Shown here piece after piece: positions 6,906 to 10,911 of a stretch of 10,911 bases of DNA. Under the pieces are notes generated by a model that saw only the letters and a program-made list of their open reading frames with translations, was not told the DNA's origin and made no database searches. The position numbers and the translations under genes are program-made. Source of the DNA: NAT127 sp041655035 (GTDB taxonomy: Bacteria; Pseudomonadota; Gammaproteobacteria; Pseudomonadales; Porticoccaceae); contig JBAZCN010000121.1 in NCBI GenBank assembly GCA_041655035.1, forward strand, positions 1-10,911, in the 5' to 3' direction. Position 1 is the first letter of the stretch. Every line of letters begins with the position of its first letter.

Positions 6906-7460
6906 ATGCCCTCACCCCCACGCCCCCTGCAACTGCTGATTCGCTGCCTCGACGCCATCACCACCCTGACCGGCAATGTCATCATCTGGCTGACCCTGGC
7001 GCTGACTGTCGCCACCTGTACCGTGGTGGTGATGCGCTACCTGTTCGCCACCGGCTCCATCGCCCTCCAGGAGTCGATGATCTACATGCACGGCGCGATC
7101 TTCATGCTCGGCATGGCCTGGACCCTCAAGCAGGGCGGCCACGTGCGGGTCGACGTCTTCTACCGCGACCTGCAACCAAAGACCCGGGCCTGGATCGACG
7201 TGGCGGGCGGGCTGCTGTTTCTGCTGCCCCTCTGTGTGCTGATTCTCTGGCTGTCCTGGGACTACGTGCTCAACAGCTGGGCGATCCGCGAAAAATCCAA
7301 TGAAGGCAGCGGCCTGCCCTACGTCTACCTGCTCAAGACGCTGCTGCTGATCATGCCCGCCACCCTGATGCTGCAGGGCGTGGCCGACATCCTCAAGAAC
7401 CTGTTGTTCGCCCTCGGCGCCGGTGGCCAGCACAGCGCAGTCAAGGTGGAACCGCTGTGA
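6906..7460 (+). CDS. TRAP transporter small permease subunit (DctQ family)
   Basis: Small four-helix membrane subunit of a tripartite ATP-independent periplasmic transporter, which imports organic acids using an ion gradient. The 184-residue product has hydrophobic segments at about 23-44, 57-75, 98-118 and 140-162. The DctQ hallmark LQESMIYMHGAIFMLGMAWT followed by LKQGGHVRVDVF is at about 53-85, and GSGLPYVYLLKTLL at about 135-147. The ATG at 6906 has no strong Shine-Dalgarno. The stop overlaps the start of the large subunit (TGATG), which is usual for QM pairs. Substrate cannot be told from this subunit, and no DctP-type binding protein is encoded next to it. Confidence 0.93.
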   Translation: MPSPPRPLQLLIRCLDAITTLTGNVIIWLTLALTVATCTVVVMRYLFATGSIALQESMIYMHGAIFMLGMAWTLKQGGHVRVDVFYRDLQPKTRAWIDVAGGLLFLLPLCVLILWLSWDYVLNSWAIREKSNEGSGLPYVYLLKTLLLIMPATLMLQGVADILKNLLFALGAGGQHSAVKVEPL

Positions 7461-8830
7461 TGGCCGAATTCATTCCGCTGTACATGTTCGCCGCAGTCTG
7501 CCTGATGCTGATCTTCGGCTACCCCGTGGCCTTTTCGCTCAGTGGCGTGGCCCTCGCCTTTGCCGCCGGCGGCGTATTGACCGGCCACTTCGACATGGCC
7601 TTTCTCCACGCCCTGCCCAACCGGATCTACGGCATCATCATCAACACCACGCTGATCGCCGTGCCGCTGTTCGTGTTCATGGGCGTGATGCTGGAAAAGT
7701 CCAAGCTGGCCGAGGACCTGCTCGGCAACATGAGCCGGCTGTGCGGCACTCTCCGGGGCGGGCTGGGGGTCTCGGTGGTGCTGGTCGGTATGTTGCTGGC
7801 GGCCAGTACCGGGATCGTCGGCGCCACCGTGGTGACCATGGGCCTGATATCTCTGCCGACCATGCTCAAACAGGGCTACAGTCCGGCATTCGCCACCGGC
7901 ACCATCTGCGCCACCGGCACCCTGGGGCAGATCATTCCCCCATCGATCGTACTGGTGCTGCTCGGCGACATCCTGTCCACGTCCTACCAGCAGGCCCAGC
8001 TGAAAATGGGCATCTTTACCCCGGACACGGTATCCATCGGCGACCTGTTCGTCGGCGCCATCGTGCCCGGCCTGCTGCTGGTGGCGCTGTATATCGCCTA
8101 TATCTACGGCTACGCCACGGCTTTCCCGGCCAAGGCCCCGCGCGAAGAACACAATGTCAGCCGCGGCGAGGCCCTGCGCATACTGCGCCCGCTGCTGCCG
8201 CCGGTGCTGCTGATCATCGCCGTGCTGGGATCGATTCTGACCGGCGCCGCCACCCCCACCGAAGCGGCGGGTGTCGGTGCCGCCTGCGCCATCCTGCTGG
8301 CCCTCGGCAAACGCCAGCTCAACCTGCCGCGGCTGCGCGAAGTGATGACTTCGACCACCGAGATCACCTCGATGGTGTTCATGATCCTGATCGGCGCAGC
8401 GGTATTTTCCCTGGTATTCCGCGGCTTTGGCGGAGAAGAGCTGGTCGCGGGCCTGTTCGAGCAGATACCTGGCGGCGTGTTCGGCGCCACCCTGGTGGTA
8501 ATGCTGGTGATCTTCCTGCTCGGCTTTATCCTCGACTTCATCGAGATCACTTTCGTGGTGGTGCCCATCGTCGCTCCCGTGCTGCTGACCATGGGCATCG
8601 ACCCGGTATGGCTCGGGGTGATGATCGCCGTCAACCTGCAAACCTCGTTCCTGACCCCGCCCTTCGGTTTTGCACTGTTCTACCTGCGGGGCGTCGCTCC
8701 CGCCGGCGTCCTCACCAGTGATATCTACAAGGGCGTGCTGCCATTCATCGCCATCCAGCTGTTCCTGCTCGCCATACTCGCACTGTGGCCCGGGCTGATC
8801 ACCTGGCTGCCGGAACTGCTTTTCAATTGA
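7460..8830 (+). CDS. TRAP transporter large permease subunit (DctM family)
   Basis: Main transport subunit of a TRAP system, about twelve membrane helices, 456 residues, close to or slightly above family length. Family signatures are clear: FVFMGVMLEKSKLAEDLL (72-88), GMLLAASTGIVGATVVTMG (110-128), ATGTLGQIIPPSIVLVLLGD (151-170), TPTEAAGVGA (265-274), DFIEITFVVVPI (359-370) and NLQTSFLTPPFGFALFYLRG (392-411). The ATG at 7460 is preferred over the GTG at 7457 because it overlaps the preceding TGA by one base and has AAGGTGGA about 9 nt upstream. The motif style is of the group often annotated as mannitol/chloroaromatic-compound transporters, a label that does not establish substrate. The thioesterase gene follows after 10 nt. 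Confidence 0.95.
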   Translation: MAEFIPLYMFAAVCLMLIFGYPVAFSLSGVALAFAAGGVLTGHFDMAFLHALPNRIYGIIINTTLIAVPLFVFMGVMLEKSKLAEDLLGNMSRLCGTLRGGLGVSVVLVGMLLAASTGIVGATVVTMGLISLPTMLKQGYSPAFATGTICATGTLGQIIPPSIVLVLLGDILSTSYQQAQLKMGIFTPDTVSIGDLFVGAIVPGLLLVALYIAYIYGYATAFPAKAPREEHNVSRGEALRILRPLLPPVLLIIAVLGSILTGAATPTEAAGVGAACAILLALGKRQLNLPRLREVMTSTTEITSMVFMILIGAAVFSLVFRGFGGEELVAGLFEQIPGGVFGATLVVMLVIFLLGFILDFIEITFVVVPIVAPVLLTMGIDPVWLGVMIAVNLQTSFLTPPFGFALFYLRGVAPAGVLTSDIYKGVLPFIAIQLFLLAILALWPGLITWLPELLFN

Positions 8831-8840
8831 GGACATTATC

Positions 8841-9230
8841 TTGAGCGCTATCAACAAACCCGGCAATCCCGCCGGCGAACTGACCCTGCAAACCCTGGCG
8901 ATGCCCCGGGACACCAATCCCCACGGCGATATTTTCGGCGGCTGGCTGCTGTCGCAGATGGACCTCGCCGGCGCCGTGCTGGCGCGGCGGCTGTCGAGAG
9001 GGCGGGTGGCCACGGTAGCCATCAGTGAAATGGCGTTTCTGCGCCCGGTGCCGGTGGGCGCCGTGGTGAGCTGCTATACCAGTCTTCTCGAAACCGGGCG
9101 CTCGTCGATGCGGATCAATATCGAGGTATGGATCGAGACCGAAGCCGGCATCGAGCCGGCCAAGGTCACCGAGGGGGATTTCGTCTACGTGGCGATTTCG
9201 GAGCAAGGCACGACCCGGCCCATGGCCTGA
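8841..9230 (+). CDS. Acyl-CoA thioesterase, YciA-like hotdog fold
   Basis: Hydrolyses acyl-CoA to free acid and CoA. The 129-residue length fits a single hotdog domain of the YciA/acyl-CoA hydrolase type. The signature TNPHGDIFGGWLLSQMDLAG (25-44) contains Asn26, the G-D-I-F-G-G turn and the presumed catalytic Asp41; GRVATVAISEMAFLRPV (54-70) and RSSMRINIEVWIE (87-99) follow the family pattern. Translation starts at a TTG, supported by GAGG 8 nt upstream, part of which lies in the dctM stop codon region. The 10-nt gap makes co-transcription with the TRAP genes very likely. The stretch VTEGDFVYVAI differs from the more usual VTSAKFTYVAI form. In-vivo substrate is unknown; a CoA-ester clearing role tied to the imported compound is only a guess. 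Confidence 0.92.
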   Translation: MSAINKPGNPAGELTLQTLAMPRDTNPHGDIFGGWLLSQMDLAGAVLARRLSRGRVATVAISEMAFLRPVPVGAVVSCYTSLLETGRSSMRINIEVWIETEAGIEPAKVTEGDFVYVAISEQGTTRPMA

Positions 9231-9263
9231 CAGGGCCCAGTCGACAGCCTGCGCCGGCGCGGA

Positions 9264-9506
9264 TCAGGCGACCTGGTCCCTGAGGTACTGTTCCAGTTCG
9301 GTATAACCGCCGATATGTTCGGTGCCGTGGAAGATCTGGGGCACGGTGCGCACCGGCTTGCCCACGGTTTTTTCCAGGTCGGCCTTGGTGATACCCTCGT
9401 CGAACATGTCCACATACTTGTGCGGCAGGTTTTTCATTTCCAGTACCTGTCTGGCGCGAACGCAGTAACCACAGCCCGGGCGACCAAAGATAACGAACGG
9501 TTTCAT
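9264..9506 (-). CDS. Glutaredoxin, GrxA-like
   Basis: Small cytoplasmic dithiol oxidoreductase that uses glutathione to reduce disulfides such as that of ribonucleotide reductase. The 80-residue product has the thioredoxin fold landmarks: FVIFGRPGCGYCVRAR with active-site Cys12 and Cys15, a cis-proline TVPQIF at 54-59, and the glutathione-binding HIGGYTEL at 64-71. The stretch EGITKADLEKTVGKPV closely follows E. coli GrxA. The active site is CGYC rather than the classical CPYC. The ATG at 9506 is chosen because AGGAG lies 7 nt upstream; a longer open frame to 9617 has no family similarity before this Met. It lies downstream of the RNA methyltransferase on the same strand but has a likely promoter of its own. 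Confidence 0.93.
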   Translation of the reverse strand: MKPFVIFGRPGCGYCVRARQVLEMKNLPHKYVDMFDEGITKADLEKTVGKPVRTVPQIFHGTEHIGGYTELEQYLRDQVA

Positions 9507-9578
9507 CAACAGACTCCTGCATCGGGGGGATTGATGGCGACAGATTATCGAGAGGCCCGCCATTAGCCAAGTTGATAA

Positions 9579-9584
9579 ATTATA
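9579..9584 (-). promoter_or_regulatory. Probable -10 element of the glutaredoxin gene
   Basis: A perfect TATAAT on the minus strand (9584-9579) in a short AT-rich island of the 130-nt gap between the RNA methyltransferase stop and the glutaredoxin start. It is about 72 nt before the ATG. No convincing -35 is seen. Just upstream is a short tandem of GATAGC units (about 9601-9614). The rest of the gap holds only a weak 5-bp GCCGC/GCGGC hairpin after the methyltransferase stop, so readthrough is possible. Confidence 0.4.
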
Positions 9585-9636
9585 TTCCGTTGATTGCCTG
9601 TCGCTATCGCTATCCACGCCTGCCCGGGCGCCGCGA

Positions 9637-10779
9637 TCAGCGGCTCAGATGGCACAACAACTCCACATGGGGGGTGTGGGGGAACTGATCCAAAGGCTGG
9701 ACTTCGATCACCTCGAAGCCAGCGGCGACGAACACCTGCAGATCGCGGGCAAAAGTGGCGAGATCGCAGGAGATGTAGAACACCTCGCGCAGGCAATGTT
9801 TTTTCGGGAGCAGCCTGGCGACTTCCCGGAATCCTTCCCGTGGCGGGTCGAGTACGAGAACACCCGCCTGCGGCATGCGCCGCCGTACGCCGTCGACGGC
9901 ATCGCCGACGAACAGGTTGCACGCCAGGGTATCCACCCCTGGCAGCCCTTGCGCCGCCAGCTGTGCGAGCGCGTCTCCCGAGCCCTCCACCGCCAGCGTC
10001 CTGGCAAAACCGGCGGCGGCGATCACTTCGGTAAAATTCCCCGATCCGGCAAACAGCTCGAGCACCGGCACGCTCTTGTCCACGCGGTCGAGCTTCGCCG
10101 CCAGCCACTGGCGCATGCGCTGGTTCTGTTCGCTGTTGCCCTGGCGAAAGGGGCGGCGGCGATTGAGCGCGACCTGGCCGGCGTCGATATCCTCGTCGAT
10201 GTCGAGGGTGGTCCAGTCCTGCCCGCGGCTGGGCCTGAAGGCCGGGTTGGGCAGGCTGGCCGCCAGCGCACGAAGGGTCGCGCGGTTGGTATCGGTGAGA
10301 ACAAGACAATCATCCACCGGCGCCAATTGTCGCGAACCGGCACTGACGAAGCCCAGCGCGCGGCCGTCGCTTTTCAACTGGGCGCGGTTGCGAAACCCCA
10401 GGGTGCGCGGCGAGCTCCAGATCGGCGCGATGCGCTCACCGTCCGCCAGGCGGGCCAGCGCCTGGCGGACCCGGCTCTCCTTGGCCGCCAATTGGGCCTG
10501 GTAGGCCACGAACTGCCAGGGGCAGCCACCGCACTGGCCGCGACCGAAACCGTGGTGGACACAGGGCGCCACCACCCGTTCCGGGGATGGCTCCAGCAGT
10601 TGCTCCAGCACCGCGAAGCCGAAGCGCTTCTTGAATCCGGTAATGCGAAACTCGCCCTGTTCCCCGGGCCATACACCGGGCACGAAAAACACCTGGCCAC
10701 CGCCGTGTTCGACGATACCGTTGCCGTCACTGGACAGGGCGCGAACCCGGGCGGTGAAACGTTCGTGAATGGCGGGCAT
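9637..10779 (-). CDS. TRAM-domain class I SAM-dependent m5U RNA methyltransferase, RlmD/RlmC-like, with [4Fe-4S] cysteines
   Basis: Predicted to methylate C5 of a uridine in rRNA or tRNA (COG2265 family). Domains in the 380-residue product: an N-terminal TRAM domain (about 3-58); an iron-sulfur set Cys73, Cys83, Cys86 (in CVHHGFGRGQCGGC) and Cys158 (DDC), as in RlmD; and a Rossmann methyltransferase domain from about 205. The SAM-binding motif is LELFAGSGNFTE (240-251) and DPPREG is at 311-316. The presumed nucleophile is Cys338 in YISCDLATFARD, and the presumed general base is Glu373 in the C-terminal FPHTPHVELL. It is shorter than E. coli RlmD (about 433). The catalytic loop reads SCDL where SCNP or SCDP is common. 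The ATG at 10779 has only a weak upstream binding site. It cannot be assigned to a precise target nucleotide from sequence alone. Confidence 0.9.
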   Translation of the reverse strand: MPAIHERFTARVRALSSDGNGIVEHGGGQVFFVPGVWPGEQGEFRITGFKKRFGFAVLEQLLEPSPERVVAPCVHHGFGRGQCGGCPWQFVAYQAQLAAKESRVRQALARLADGERIAPIWSSPRTLGFRNRAQLKSDGRALGFVSAGSRQLAPVDDCLVLTDTNRATLRALAASLPNPAFRPSRGQDWTTLDIDEDIDAGQVALNRRRPFRQGNSEQNQRMRQWLAAKLDRVDKSVPVLELFAGSGNFTEVIAAAGFARTLAVEGSGDALAQLAAQGLPGVDTLACNLFVGDAVDGVRRRMPQAGVLVLDPPREGFREVARLLPKKHCLREVFYISCDLATFARDLQVFVAAGFEVIEVQPLDQFPHTPHVELLCHLSR

Positions 10780-10812
10780 GGGGTGCCGTGGGCTCGTTCA
10801 GCAAGGGGGCGC

Positions 10813-10818
10813 CATGAT
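10813..10818 (+). promoter_or_regulatory. Tentative -10 element for the rnpB-like RNA
   Basis: CATGAT followed by ACCACC lies about 15 nt before the start of the RNA-like region, in the 132 nt between the methyltransferase start and the window end. The -35 region is not clear. This stretch has no supported coding frame, so it is probably divergent promoter DNA. Confidence 0.25.
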
Positions 10819-10833
10819 ACCACCTCAGACAAA

Positions 10834-10911
10834 AGGCCCGGCAGTCACCGCGTCGGTTCCGCTATACAGCGGCGGGAGGAAGTCCGGGCCCGCCCCATGA
10901 CAGAGGGCATT
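10834..10911 (+). ncRNA. rnpB: 5' end of RNase P RNA (rnpB), cut by window edge
   Basis: GGAGGAAGTCCGGGC (10875-10889) nearly matches the near-universal bacterial RNase P RNA segment GGAGGAAAGTCCGGGC (P4 region), preceded by GGCAGTCACCGC (compare GACAGTCGCCGC at the E. coli 5' end), a CCGCT-ATAC-AGCGG hairpin in the P3 position (10859-10872), and followed by an ACAGAGGGCA stretch resembling the GGGCAGGGTGCC region. One A of the AAA in the conserved core is missing and the P3 arm is short. RNase P RNA is the ribozyme that trims tRNA 5' leaders. The 5' end position is estimated; the 3' part, needed to confirm P4 and P1 pairing, is outside the window. Confidence 0.5.

Noticed and set aside
7325..9022. 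565-codon open frame on the - strand
   Set aside because: Antisense to the TRAP large permease and thioesterase. Its composition (Gln/His/Gly-rich) reflects the complement of a hydrophobic membrane protein.
9251..9260. GCGCCGGCGC palindrome between the thioesterase and glutaredoxin ends
   Set aside because: A 10-bp palindrome without loop or T-run; expected by chance in such GC-rich DNA and not convincing as a terminator.
9507..9617. N-terminal extension of the glutaredoxin frame by 37 codons
   Set aside because: The extension has no glutaredoxin similarity and contains the likely -10 box; the Met at 9506 has AGGAG at ideal spacing and family-typical length.
10871..10911. Possible cobalamin riboswitch, because of a GGAAGTCCGG-like string
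   Set aside because: The B12-box context (GCCACTG) and the CCGGTGAAAATCCGG pattern are absent; the string and its upstream context fit RNase P RNA better.

Overview
The window is GC-rich, densely coded bacterial chromosome. The gene set fits a gammaproteobacterium, probably a marine or environmental one: a long-form Pst phosphate transporter with PhoU, an E. coli-type Pho box, a TRAP transporter pair, a YciA-type thioesterase, a GrxA-like glutaredoxin and a TRAM-domain RNA methyltransferase. No marker here fixes the genus. All genes look chromosomal and similar in composition; I see no insertion sequence, phage gene, tRNA or CRISPR array.

Layout. (1) Positions 1-1130 (+) hold the 3' part of an EnvZ-like sensor histidine kinase whose 5' end lies left of the window. 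It converges on phoU, and a perfect 15-bp inverted repeat (1110-1124/1142-1156) lies at the junction. (2) Positions 1165-6677 (-) hold a complete phosphate operon, transcribed pstS-pstC-pstA-pstB-phoU. A Pho box (6747-6764) spaced correctly from a TATAGT -10 box precedes pstS. A stem-loop between pstS and pstC (5558-5580) probably makes the binding protein more abundant than the membrane genes. pstC and pstA overlap. pstA and pstB are separated by about five degenerate 15-bp tandem repeats. The phoU ribosome binding site overlaps the pstB stop. (3) Positions 6906-9230 (+) hold a divergent three-gene cluster: TRAP small permease (DctQ family), TRAP large permease (DctM family) and an acyl-CoA thioesterase, with one 1-nt overlap and one 10-nt gap. 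No TRAP substrate-binding protein is in the window. (4) Positions 9264-10779 (-) hold a glutaredoxin and, upstream of it on the same strand, a class I m5U RNA methyltransferase with a [4Fe-4S] cysteine set. (5) The right edge (about 10834-10911, +) resembles the 5' end of RNase P RNA (rnpB), cut by the window end.

How the genes work together. When phosphate is scarce, PhoB-P should activate the pstS promoter through the Pho box. PstS captures phosphate in the periplasm, PstC and PstA form the channel, PstB powers uptake, and PhoU signals sufficiency to a PhoR kinase not seen here. The kinase at the left edge does not look like PhoR. The TRAP/thioesterase cluster suggests uptake of an organic acid, but its substrate cannot be read from the sequence. 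I find no convincing wholly new system. The points most worth checking are the TRAP pair without a binding protein, the stop-codon-bearing repeats between pstA and pstB, and the atypical rnpB-like end.
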